Shown here one piece after another: positions 25,231 through 34,107 of a DNA stretch of 64,000 bases (the first letter of the stretch is position 1; every line of letters starts with the position of its first letter). Origin of the DNA: Nocardia aurantia (GTDB lineage Bacteria; Actinomycetota; Actinomycetes; Mycobacteriales; Mycobacteriaceae). Position numbers and translations under genes: made by a program. The stretch spans positions 496,001 through 560,000 of the forward strand of contig NZ_WEGI01000003.1 in the NCBI RefSeq assembly GCF_009604425.1. The letters are read 5' to 3'. Below the pieces are notes generated by a model. That model was not told the origin of the DNA and did no database searches. It saw nothing but the letters and a program-made list of their open reading frames with translations.

Positions 25231-26165
25231 CATGCCTCCCTGGCGATTTCGCCGCGAGCCAGGCGGCGGAATCGCTCGGCGGGGGAGAACTCCTGATTGT
25301 CACCCCAATGGGTGACGCCGTCGACGTCCCATTCCGACAGTGACCACACGACGGTGTGATCGGTGTAGCCGGTGAAGATCAGGCCGGGATCGATCACGCC
25401 GGTGGCGTGCACCGTGCGGCCCAGATGGTCGGTGCCGTCGAACGCCACGCGGGACGGGCCGAATCGGCCGTACGCCAGGATCTCCCGGCCGCCGTCGACC
25501 AGGCTGCCGAGTTCGCCGTTGCGCCACAGGAATCCGCCGACGCACTTCGCCGTGCGCCCCTCGCCCATGCACAGCGCGTGGAAAGCGGAGCCGTCCGCGA
25601 TGCCCCAGAAGTAGCCGCCGCAGGCCAGCGACTCGTAATCACGTGCGCCGTAAGAGGTGTCGCGCATCGAGAAGCAGTCGATCGGATAACTCTCGCCGTG
25701 GCGGTGCACGGTACCGGTCATCCGGCCCGGCTGCTCCAGATGGAACTTCGCGGTCGCCTGCTGGCCCCGGTCGCCGGTGTGCAGCTCATGGATCGGGCCG
25801 ACGGCTTCCCAGATCAGCTCCATCCGGAAATCGTCCTTGTCGTAACCGATCCGGTAGCGACTCAGCGGTTCCAGCACCTCGACGGTCAACGAGTTGCGAG
25901 CCGTCATCGCGAACTTCTCCGCACCCGCCGGCATCGCCTGAAGGTGACTCCAGTTGTAGTACAGGCAATCCCACTGCGACGTCCCGGACGGATCCCACAT
26001 GACCGGACCACCGTTGAGCATGCCCATGTTCGGCCGGAAGTAGTACTGGATCATGCCGTGCACCCGGCGCTGCGGGATGGAGAAGGAGAACCAGACGCTC
26101 TCGTTCCAGTACGGATTGTCGTCGCGGCCTTCGCCGAAGCGGTCGGCGGCGGGGAGTTCGATCAT
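25230..26165 (-). CDS. CrtC-like (hydroxyneurosporene synthase/DUF7065-type) protein
   Basis: 311 residues without membrane segments. The pattern of aromatic beta strands (WNESVWFSFSIPQRR, MIQYYFRPNMGM, DFRMELIWEAVGP, GGYFWGIADGSAFHAL, FGPSRVAFDGTDHLGR) fits the lipocalin-like double-domain fold of carotenoid 1,2-hydratase-like and DUF7064/7065 proteins found in actinobacterial terpenoid or steroid gene sets. GGAAGAG precedes ATG 26165. Under operator copy f and coupled to the kinase. A hydratase or lipid-binding role is a guess. Confidence 0.7.
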   Translation of the reverse strand: MIELPAADRFGEGRDDNPYWNESVWFSFSIPQRRVHGMIQYYFRPNMGMLNGGPVMWDPSGTSQWDCLYYNWSHLQAMPAGAEKFAMTARNSLTVEVLEPLSRYRIGYDKDDFRMELIWEAVGPIHELHTGDRGQQATAKFHLEQPGRMTGTVHRHGESYPIDCFSMRDTSYGARDYESLACGGYFWGIADGSAFHALCMGEGRTAKCVGGFLWRNGELGSLVDGGREILAYGRFGPSRVAFDGTDHLGRTVHATGVIDPGLIFTGYTDHTVVWSLSEWDVDGVTHWGDNQEFSPAERFRRLARGEIAREA

Positions 26166-26217
26166 GTGCTCTTCCGGGGTCCGGGGGTGCGCCCGACCCG
26201 GGGCGCGGTTCCAGCTG

Positions 26218-26242
26218 AGTGAGTACTTACCCGCCTAGCATA
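26218..26242 (-). promoter_or_regulatory. Promoter with shared operator copy f (CrtC-like operon)
   Basis: AGTGAGTACTTACCCGCC at 26218-26235. On the reverse strand the -10-like TATGCT (26242-26237) is followed by one base and then the palindrome, which ends 52 bp before ATG 26165. The rest of the gap up to 26342 shows nothing else. Confidence 0.6.
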
Positions 26243-26342
26243 CGGCTGGACCGCAGGGTGTCCGGCCGTTTTACCGGTGCCGCTGGGCCTGCGCTCGTAC
26301 TACCGCGTGCGCGCGGCGTCCTCAGTGTCGAGCGAGGCAGTG

Positions 26343-27068
26343 CTACTTCTGACCGGACTGGACCGGTTCGGGTGGCTGCCGGATGAACGGTTCCGGTGCA
26401 TATTGGTCGCATAAGGTGCCGGGAACTTGATTGCCGACAGCACTTTGGATTTCGGTGACCAACAATCGAGGCGTGGATGCGTCGCGTGTATCGAGGGCGG
26501 AAGGTTTCGTTGTCCTGGATACTGTCACCCACTCGGCGGACAATGATTTCTTGTCGTTCGGAGCGTGGACCGGTGTGCCGTCGATGATGTCGTACAGGCC
26601 GGGACTGTCGAAATCGCAGAGGGTAACTCGGAATCCGGAGTCGATCTGGATGGAATCTATTACACGCCAGAGTGTTCCGCCGGTGCCGGGCCTCGAGGTT
26701 TGTGCTGCGTGCCAAGAGTTCTCGGACCATATATAGGTCCCGACGACGCGTTCGTTGTATCGCCGCATCAGATCGGGACTGTAATCGTTGGCGAGCGTAT
26801 ACAAATCGCTGGCCACTTCGGTTTCGGCCGCGAACTGCGCTGCTTCCTGCGCGGGTCCCGACGATGGCGTGACCATGTTCCAAGTCGACGTGATCGGAGG
26901 ATATTGTTTCGCCGGTTGGGTCGGTGTCGTCGGTTGCGGCGCGGGTGACAGGTTCGGGGATCGGTGATGTCCGGTCGAGCAGGCGTTCAGTAGCATGCCG
27001 GTTACGGTGCACGCGATCGCAATCGATGCGACTCGGCCCGAGCGGCGAGAACTGCCGGACCCTGTCAT
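26343..27068 (-). CDS. Putative lipoprotein, third gene of type VII-like module
   Basis: 241 residues. An Arg-rich start and hydrophobic stretch (VASIAIACTVTGMLLNAC) end in the lipobox LNAC with Cys near 30, so it should be lipid-anchored outside the membrane. A Pro/Thr-rich linker follows, then a globular part (about 65-220) with no domain I recognise. The ATG overlaps the stop of the large WXG-like gene by 4 bp, showing strict coupling. Codon use is less GC-rich than the neighbours (ATA, TTG, AAT codons are common), hinting at transfer. It could be a partner or immunity-like protein for the large product. Confidence 0.75.
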   Translation of the reverse strand: MTGSGSSRRSGRVASIAIACTVTGMLLNACSTGHHRSPNLSPAPQPTTPTQPAKQYPPITSTWNMVTPSSGPAQEAAQFAAETEVASDLYTLANDYSPDLMRRYNERVVGTYIWSENSWHAAQTSRPGTGGTLWRVIDSIQIDSGFRVTLCDFDSPGLYDIIDGTPVHAPNDKKSLSAEWVTVSRTTKPSALDTRDASTPRLLVTEIQSAVGNQVPGTLCDQYAPEPFIRQPPEPVQSGQK

Positions 27069-29584
27069 TTGACCTCGATCTTTTCGGATCCACCGTTCAG
27101 GAAGTTCTGCAACTTTTGCCGGTCGCCTGCGAGGTCCTTGACCACCGCGATGTCGCCGCGTGTCTCGATACCATCGATGTAACCGGTGAGACCGCGCTCC
27201 TTGAGGCGGGCGGTTATGTCCTTGATCGCTTCTTTGGCGCTGTTGTCCTCGTAATGTATCGGCCCGCTGTGATCACCGGTCAGTAGGTTCTGGGGAAGCC
27301 GGCCGGACCGGTAGTCGGCGTCGATAAGCTTATTCATGGCCTCGCGCCGGATCTCGGAAGAGATCTGATTCCCGCTCGGGTCCTGCACATGAACGGGATC
27401 CGGCAACGGGTTCCATGCCGCGATGACCTTGTCCATCGCCAACCCCGGCAACCCGTTCAGATACGACTTGGCAGCGCCCTGCGCCACGCCCGGTAGCAGG
27501 TCGGTGATCGGCGACGTGACCTTGTCCATCGGGATGGTGTCGGTGATGATCTGCTTGGCGATCTCGGCGGCCTTCTGCTTGCTCTCGTACACCTCTTGGA
27601 GGTGCTTCGCGGTATCGGAGGCGTTCGTGTCGTCCTGATAGAAGAGCGCGTTGTAATGCTGGGCGGTCATGCGGGCGTTGAGGTCTCGCAGGTGCGTGTA
27701 CGCGTCGTTCTCGGACAACCAGTCCCCGACATGATCGCCTCCCGCACGCATCGCCTGGTCGTAGACGGCGGCCTCGCGCAGTGCGCGACCCGTCTCCAAG
27801 AGGGTACGGCCGTCCTCGGATTGGTTGGCGAGGAACAGCAACCGGTCGCCGTCGTCGACGCCCAGTCGTACCTCGGATGAGCCCGGCACCGGGTACCGAT
27901 GCGGGTCGCCCGGCACGGGCAGCGCCAGCGATGTCATCTGGGCCGGATCGGCCAGCGCATCCAGGTTGGGCGCCAGCACTTTCGACAACCCGGTCGCCAA
28001 CTCGGGATACTTCCGGAACAGGTCCGCGTTGTTCTGGAACACCGTGTGCCCGTCCGTCCCGGCGGTCAGCGCGGACCCGCCGCCGGAATCGGTGGGGGCG
28101 AACAGGTGTGGCAGGGCGACCATGGTCTTGCGGGACAGGTCGCCGTCGGGGGTCTGGTCGTGGGCGTGCTCACCGGCCCAGCTGTACAGCTGGGAGGCGA
28201 CCTTGCCCTGGTCGCCCCAATCGTGGTGGAAGACCTGCTCGCGGAAGGTTTTCGGGTCGGCGTAGAGGTCGCCGGGGGTGCGTACCGTGCCGGGCGGGTC
28301 GGTGAGCATGCCGTAGTCGACGGAGTGGTTGCGGGTGCCGAGGTCCAGGAAAGCGCGGGCGGTGTCGCCGATCCGCGGCTTGTCCCGGTCGAAGTACTCC
28401 GCGTTGATGTCGACGGCGCCGAGGTGTTCGAATCGGTCCACGAGGTGGGTGGCGGCGGGATTACGGCCGTCGAGGTAGCTGCTCATGCTGGCGGCGGTTA
28501 TCTGCATCTGCGAGGCCATCGCGGCGCCGGGGACGAATCCGGGGTTGGCCTCGCCGAGGAGTTGCGCGAACCTCGCCTGGTCGGCGAAGCGGTTGTGCAT
28601 CTCCAGCGGGCCGGGCGGGGGCGCGATCTCCAGGCGGTCGGCCACGAGATGCCGCAGGTAGTCGGGGAGCTGGCCGTAGCCGCCGGGGCGGAAGGTGCCG
28701 TCGGCGGCGGTGCTGCCCACCTTCTCGTTGGACAGCATCATGATCGCGTTGGCGAGGTTGTCGCGCTGGGCGGCGGCGAGCGGGTTCGGCGAGCCCGCGC
28801 CGCGGGCGAGCGCTTCTTGCTGCGCCAGATGGTCCGACAGGCCGAGCAGTCCGTCCTTGCCGGACTTGTCGAGGAATTCCCGGTAGTAGTCCTGGACCTC
28901 GGCGGGGACGGTGGCGACATCCTTTCCGTCGGCGAGGTTCTGGAGGTCCTGCGGGGTGAGGAAGTACGCGGGCATGTCCGCCGCCACGGCGTCGATGGCG
29001 TCGCGATCGCCGGCCCGCACCGCGTCGGCGAGGCGTTTACCGTCCTCGGCGCCGAGCCGCCCACCCTGCGAAGCGGCTTCGCCGACCTCGATCGAGGAGC
29101 CGTACAGATCGCCTGCGGCACGGACGAGTTCGGCGCGTTCGCCGAGCAGGCGGGCGAGTTCGCCTTCGGTGCGGGCCAATTCGCGGCGGGCGGTGTCGAC
29201 GGCGTCCTGGTGGGCGTGGACCGCGTCGGTGCCGTGGCCCGAGACGACCCAGTCGTCGGTGACCGTGAGCTGCGCGGCCTCGGCATCGGCTGCCTTGGTG
29301 CGCAACACGTCTCGGTGGGCGGCGACGTCGCCGACGGCGCGGGTGAAGGCCTCGAGGAAATCCTCGATGTCGCCGTGGATCTTCCGGGCCTCGTCGTGGT
29401 CCTGGCCGACCCGGTCGTAGGCGGCATGGTAGGCGGTGCCGGACCAATCCGGCCCGACGTCGGTGAAATGCTTTCGGCTCCGGTCGATTTCGAGCAGGAA
29501 CTTCTCGTTGCCGGTCCGCAGGGTGGCGGCCCAGTCGTCGAGGGCCCGCAGGTTCCAGCGGTCCAGTTCCGACCGTGACGGCAT
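27065..29584 (-). CDS. Large WXG-like (TPR-repeat-region-type) secreted protein candidate
   Basis: 839 residues. The N-terminal about 110 residues are helical with the pattern WNLRALDDWAATLR ... DVGPDWSGTAYHAAYDR, like WXG100/LXG-type type VII secretion substrates. A long helical middle follows (about 110-640), containing TPQDLQNLADG, LADRLEIAPPPGP and VDYGMLTDPPGTV, typical of actinobacterial proteins labelled TPR-repeat-region. The C-terminal about 120 residues (after PDPVHVQDPSGNQ) are charged and could be a separate effector domain. No signal peptide. Its ATG overlaps the stop of the EspC-like gene (TGATG). Function unknown; secretion by an ESX system is inferred. Confidence 0.8.
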   Translation of the reverse strand: MPSRSELDRWNLRALDDWAATLRTGNEKFLLEIDRSRKHFTDVGPDWSGTAYHAAYDRVGQDHDEARKIHGDIEDFLEAFTRAVGDVAAHRDVLRTKAADAEAAQLTVTDDWVVSGHGTDAVHAHQDAVDTARRELARTEGELARLLGERAELVRAAGDLYGSSIEVGEAASQGGRLGAEDGKRLADAVRAGDRDAIDAVAADMPAYFLTPQDLQNLADGKDVATVPAEVQDYYREFLDKSGKDGLLGLSDHLAQQEALARGAGSPNPLAAAQRDNLANAIMMLSNEKVGSTAADGTFRPGGYGQLPDYLRHLVADRLEIAPPPGPLEMHNRFADQARFAQLLGEANPGFVPGAAMASQMQITAASMSSYLDGRNPAATHLVDRFEHLGAVDINAEYFDRDKPRIGDTARAFLDLGTRNHSVDYGMLTDPPGTVRTPGDLYADPKTFREQVFHHDWGDQGKVASQLYSWAGEHAHDQTPDGDLSRKTMVALPHLFAPTDSGGGSALTAGTDGHTVFQNNADLFRKYPELATGLSKVLAPNLDALADPAQMTSLALPVPGDPHRYPVPGSSEVRLGVDDGDRLLFLANQSEDGRTLLETGRALREAAVYDQAMRAGGDHVGDWLSENDAYTHLRDLNARMTAQHYNALFYQDDTNASDTAKHLQEVYESKQKAAEIAKQIITDTIPMDKVTSPITDLLPGVAQGAAKSYLNGLPGLAMDKVIAAWNPLPDPVHVQDPSGNQISSEIRREAMNKLIDADYRSGRLPQNLLTGDHSGPIHYEDNSAKEAIKDITARLKERGLTGYIDGIETRGDIAVVKDLAGDRQKLQNFLNGGSEKIEVK

Positions 29585-29892
29585 CAGGCGTTCCCGGCGG
29601 TGTGGAAGTCCAGCGCGTGCATCTGTTGCGCGAATTGGTCGTCGGACATCTGCAGGTTGCCGGCGCAGTCGCGGATCTTGCCGGCCAGCCCCTTCATCCG
29701 CGCCGCCACCCGGAGGTACGCGCCCTCGACGTGCAGGCCCAGCTGTGCGCAGGCGAGCGGTACCGACGAGCCCGGCATGCACGGTGCGACATCGTTGTCC
29801 TTGTCCCGCACCCGGATACCGTCGACGGTGTCGCCGAGCGCGTCGAGTACGACGGCCAGCCGGTTCAGCTGGTCGATGTCGGCTTTCAACAT
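29584..29892 (-). CDS. EspC/DUF2580-like small protein
   Basis: 102 residues, all-helical. It begins MLKADIDQLNRLAVVLDALGD, and the second half (EGAYLRVAARMKGLAGKIRDCAGNLQMSDDQFAQQM) fits ESX-secretion-associated EspC-like proteins of actinobacteria, which pair with larger substrates. AAGGGGA precedes ATG 29892. First gene of a three-gene overlapping operon. Two Cys in the loop (CMPGSSVPLAC) could form a disulfide after export. Confidence 0.75.
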   Translation of the reverse strand: MLKADIDQLNRLAVVLDALGDTVDGIRVRDKDNDVAPCMPGSSVPLACAQLGLHVEGAYLRVAARMKGLAGKIRDCAGNLQMSDDQFAQQMHALDFHTAGNA

Positions 29893-30000
29893 CAGGTCCC
29901 CTTCTCCGCCCCGCCCGGACCTCTGTCGTCCGCACCCGGAGTCGAGCCGAGGCTACCGCAGGACGAATCGGGCAAACAGGTGAGTCGTGGGAACTCGAGA

Positions 30001-31221
30001 TCAGCCGATCGCCTTGCGGTCCTTGAGTTCCGCGATGTCGTTCCAGGTCAGGCCCAATTCCAGCAATACCGTCTCGGTGTGCTCGCCGGTTTCGGGGGCG
30101 CGGGACGGTTGTGCGGGGCCGCCGTCGAAGTGGGCGGGAGTGGTGACCATGGGGAGGGTGTGGCCGTTGCCGAGGTCGACCTCGGCGAGGTAGCCGTTGG
30201 CCCGGACCTGGGGGTCGGCGGCGAGTTCGTGGGGTTGTTGCGCGGGCGCCCACTCACCCTCGAAATCGGCCAGGGCCGTGCGCCATTCGTCGAAGGTGCG
30301 CCGGGCGAACACCGCGTCCAGCCAGGTCACGCAGGCCTCCGCGTTGCGGGCGCGGGCGCCCAGGTCGGCGAAGCGCGGGTCGGTGGCGGCCTCGGGTTCG
30401 CCGAGGGCGCGGCACAGGTCGGGCCAGCGGCGGTCGGGGGCGAGCAGTTGCAGCAGGATGTGGCGGTCGTCGGCGGTGCGGTAGGGGAGCATCAGCGGGT
30501 TGGCGGCCCGGTGGCGTTCCGGCCGCGCCGGGGCCGGGCTGCGGCCGTCGATCACCGAATTCACCAGATCGGCCTGGATCTGCCACATTCCCGACGCGAG
30601 CAGCGAGGCGTCGACGGTGGATGTGACGCCGGTGGTGGCCCGCCGGTACAGCGCGGCGCCGACCGCCCCGGCGATCGACAGCGCCGCCGTGACGTCGCCG
30701 AACGCGGTGCGGGGCGCGGCGGGATGGTCCTCGGCGGGATGCCGGTGCAGATGCTGCATGCCGCTGCGGGCCCAGTACGCGCCGGCGTCGTAGCCGCCGC
30801 GGTCGGCGTCGGGGCCGAGCGCGCCGAACGCGGTGCCCGAGGCGTAGACGATCGCGGGGTTGTCGGCGCGGACCCCGGCGAGGTCGATGCCCAGCGTCCG
30901 GCGGCCGGCCGGGCGCACGCTGGTCAGGAAGACATCGGCGCCGGCGTTGAGCGTGGTCAGCAGCCGCCTGCCCTCGGGGCGCTTCAGATCCACCGCGACG
31001 GAGCGCTTGCCGCGGTTGGCGGCCTGGAACTGCACGTCGGCCCCGTGATGGACCTTGTGCAGGCCGGTGGTCACCAGCCCGCGGTAGGGGTCGCCGGTGC
31101 CGGGATGTTCGATCTTGACGACGTCGGCGCCCCACTCCGCGAGCACGGCGGCGGCCATCGGCACGAAGACGTGCGACGCCACCTCCACCACCCGCACCCC
31201 GTGCAGGGGTCCCGTGGTCAT
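30001..31221 (-). CDS. CaiB/BaiF type III CoA-transferase
   Basis: 406 residues, normal for class III CoA-transferases. GVRVVEVASHVFVP opens the fold, WGADVVKIEHPGTGDPYR is the CoA-binding segment, and Asp176 in RTAFGDVTAA is the expected catalytic Asp that forms the acyl anhydride. Start ATG 31221 overlaps the stop of the small upstream gene. Third gene of the ALDH operon under operator copy g. It would activate the carboxylate formed by the ALDH as its CoA thioester by transfer from another acyl-CoA. Confidence 0.93.
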   Translation of the reverse strand: MTTGPLHGVRVVEVASHVFVPMAAAVLAEWGADVVKIEHPGTGDPYRGLVTTGLHKVHHGADVQFQAANRGKRSVAVDLKRPEGRRLLTTLNAGADVFLTSVRPAGRRTLGIDLAGVRADNPAIVYASGTAFGALGPDADRGGYDAGAYWARSGMQHLHRHPAEDHPAAPRTAFGDVTAALSIAGAVGAALYRRATTGVTSTVDASLLASGMWQIQADLVNSVIDGRSPAPARPERHRAANPLMLPYRTADDRHILLQLLAPDRRWPDLCRALGEPEAATDPRFADLGARARNAEACVTWLDAVFARRTFDEWRTALADFEGEWAPAQQPHELAADPQVRANGYLAEVDLGNGHTLPMVTTPAHFDGGPAQPSRAPETGEHTETVLLELGLTWNDIAELKDRKAIG

Positions 31222-31556
31222 CCCGAGCGGCCCGATTCGATCAGCCGCAGGGCGACCTGGACCGGCGTGCCGTCGAGGATCAGCGGGATCGCCGCCGCGC
31301 TCGGCAGCGCCGTCCCGGTACCGGAGTCGGTGTGCCTATACGCCTGGATGCCGTAGCGGCCCATCGCGATCGCCAGCCGATCCACCGGTTCTTCGTCCGG
31401 GTACGGCGGTTCGTTGTCGGGATGCGGGACACACCAGGTCCAGCGGCCGACGGAGGTGGCGAATCGCAACTCCAGATAGTCGGCCCGCGCAGGGCACGGG
31501 CCGGTCGACTCCAGGCTGGCCGGGAGGAAGGAGTCGCTGGTCGAGACAGTCGTCAT
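31218..31556 (-). CDS. Small conserved-type protein of unknown function
   Basis: 112 residues from ATG 31556. Overlaps the CoA-transferase start by 4 bp and follows the ALDH by 65 bp, so it belongs to that operon. No signal peptide, metal motif or membrane helix. A compact core (YLELRFATSVGRWTWCVPHP ... YPDEEPVDRLAIAMGRYG) looks like a folded domain. I do not recognise the family. Confidence 0.65.
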   Translation of the reverse strand: MTTVSTSDSFLPASLESTGPCPARADYLELRFATSVGRWTWCVPHPDNEPPYPDEEPVDRLAIAMGRYGIQAYRHTDSGTGTALPSAAAIPLILDGTPVQVALRLIESGRSG

Positions 31557-31621
31557 GGTGCACCGTCCGAATAGGTCCCCGGCCGCCGCCCCGGGCAGCG
31601 CGGCGACCGGTGGGTGAAGGG

Positions 31622-33082
<1,461 letters not shown>

Positions 33083-33182
33083 GTTGTACTCCTGACTGAG
33101 GCGTTCCCGGGATGAGCGGAAACGCAAGTGTGACCGGCCGATTCGGCGAACAGGGCTGAAGCAGGGCTCGGGCCGACCCTAA

Positions 33183-33207
33183 TGAAAGTATCTACTTACT
33201 TACTTTA
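33183..33207 (-). promoter_or_regulatory. Promoter with shared operator copy g (ALDH operon)
   Basis: Reverse strand: -10-like TAAAGT (33207-33202), one base, then AGTAAGTAGATACTTTCA (33200-33183), about 100 bp before GTG 33082. Same geometry as copies a, b, e and f. Confidence 0.6.
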
Positions 33208-33234
33208 ACCAGGGCGGCCCGGACCGCACAACCG

Positions 33235-34077
33235 TCATTCCGCCGGTTCCGGCACCCCGCGCAGGTGCGGGGCCATCATCAGCGGAGTCACGGTCAGCAC
33301 GCCGGATTCCACCGGCAGCGTGACGCCGGTGATCCAGCGGGCCTCGTCGCTGGCGAGGAAGGCCGCGGCCCAGGCCACGTCCCAGCCGTCGCCGGGGGTG
33401 CCGAGCAGGCCCGCCTCGGAGCGCATGGTGTTCATGAACTCCGCGCGCGAACCGGGAGCGCTCACCGACAGCACCATCGGCGTGGTGATATGCCCCGGCG
33501 CGACGGCGTTGACCCGAATGCCTTGGCGCCCGTGCGAATACGCCATGTCGACGGTCATCGCCTGCAGCGCGCCCTTGGCCGCGGAATACGCGATGGTGCC
33601 GTCGCCGCGCAGCGCGGAGATCGAGGAGATGTTGACGATCGACCCCGCGCCTTTCTCCGCCATCACCGGCACGGAGTATTTCGACGCCAGGAATGCGGTG
33701 CGCAGGTTGATGTCGAAGGTGCGGTCCCAGTCCGCCTCCTCGGTGTCGACCACCGTGCCGACCGCCGCGCGGCCGATGTTGTTCACCAGGATGTCGAGGG
33801 TGCCGAAGGTGTCGACCGCGGTGCGGACCATCGCCTCGGCGTCCGCGGCCTTCGTCAGATCGCCCGCGAAAACCGCTGCCTTGCCGCCGGATTCCTCGAT
33901 CAGCTCCCGGGTCAGTTCGGCGCGCTCGGGCGCCACGTCCACCAGCAGCACGCTCGCGCCCTCCCGGGCCAGCGCCACGGCCGTGGCCTTGCCGGTGCCG
34001 ATACCCGGCCCGGGGGTCGAGCCGGCCCCGGTCACGATCGCCACCTTGCCCTCGACCCGGCCTGTCCGATATGCCAT
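33235..34077 (-). CDS. Short-chain dehydrogenase/reductase
   Basis: 280 residues. The glycine motif is extended (TGAGSTPGPGIGTGKA), as in SDRs acting on CoA esters or cyclic substrates. NNIG replaces NNAG. Catalytic Ser is in NISSISA, and Tyr-Lys in YSAAKG. ATG 34077 has GGAG six bases upstream; ATG 34089 is possible. It follows the DUF35-thiolase gene by 30 bp and is probably co-transcribed with it. Likely a 3-hydroxyacyl-CoA or alcohol dehydrogenase feeding the thiolase-like step. Confidence 0.92.
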   Translation of the reverse strand: MAYRTGRVEGKVAIVTGAGSTPGPGIGTGKATAVALAREGASVLLVDVAPERAELTRELIEESGGKAAVFAGDLTKAADAEAMVRTAVDTFGTLDILVNNIGRAAVGTVVDTEEADWDRTFDINLRTAFLASKYSVPVMAEKGAGSIVNISSISALRGDGTIAYSAAKGALQAMTVDMAYSHGRQGIRVNAVAPGHITTPMVLSVSAPGSRAEFMNTMRSEAGLLGTPGDGWDVAWAAAFLASDEARWITGVTLPVESGVLTVTPLMMAPHLRGVPEPAE

Positions 34078-34107
34078 GTCCCGCTCCATCTTTCGATCCA
34101 ATCCGAC

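Noticed and set aside
26227..27093. 288-codon reverse frame overlapping the lipoprotein gene
   Set aside because: The alternative frame has the signal peptide, lipobox and coupled start; this one is its shadow.
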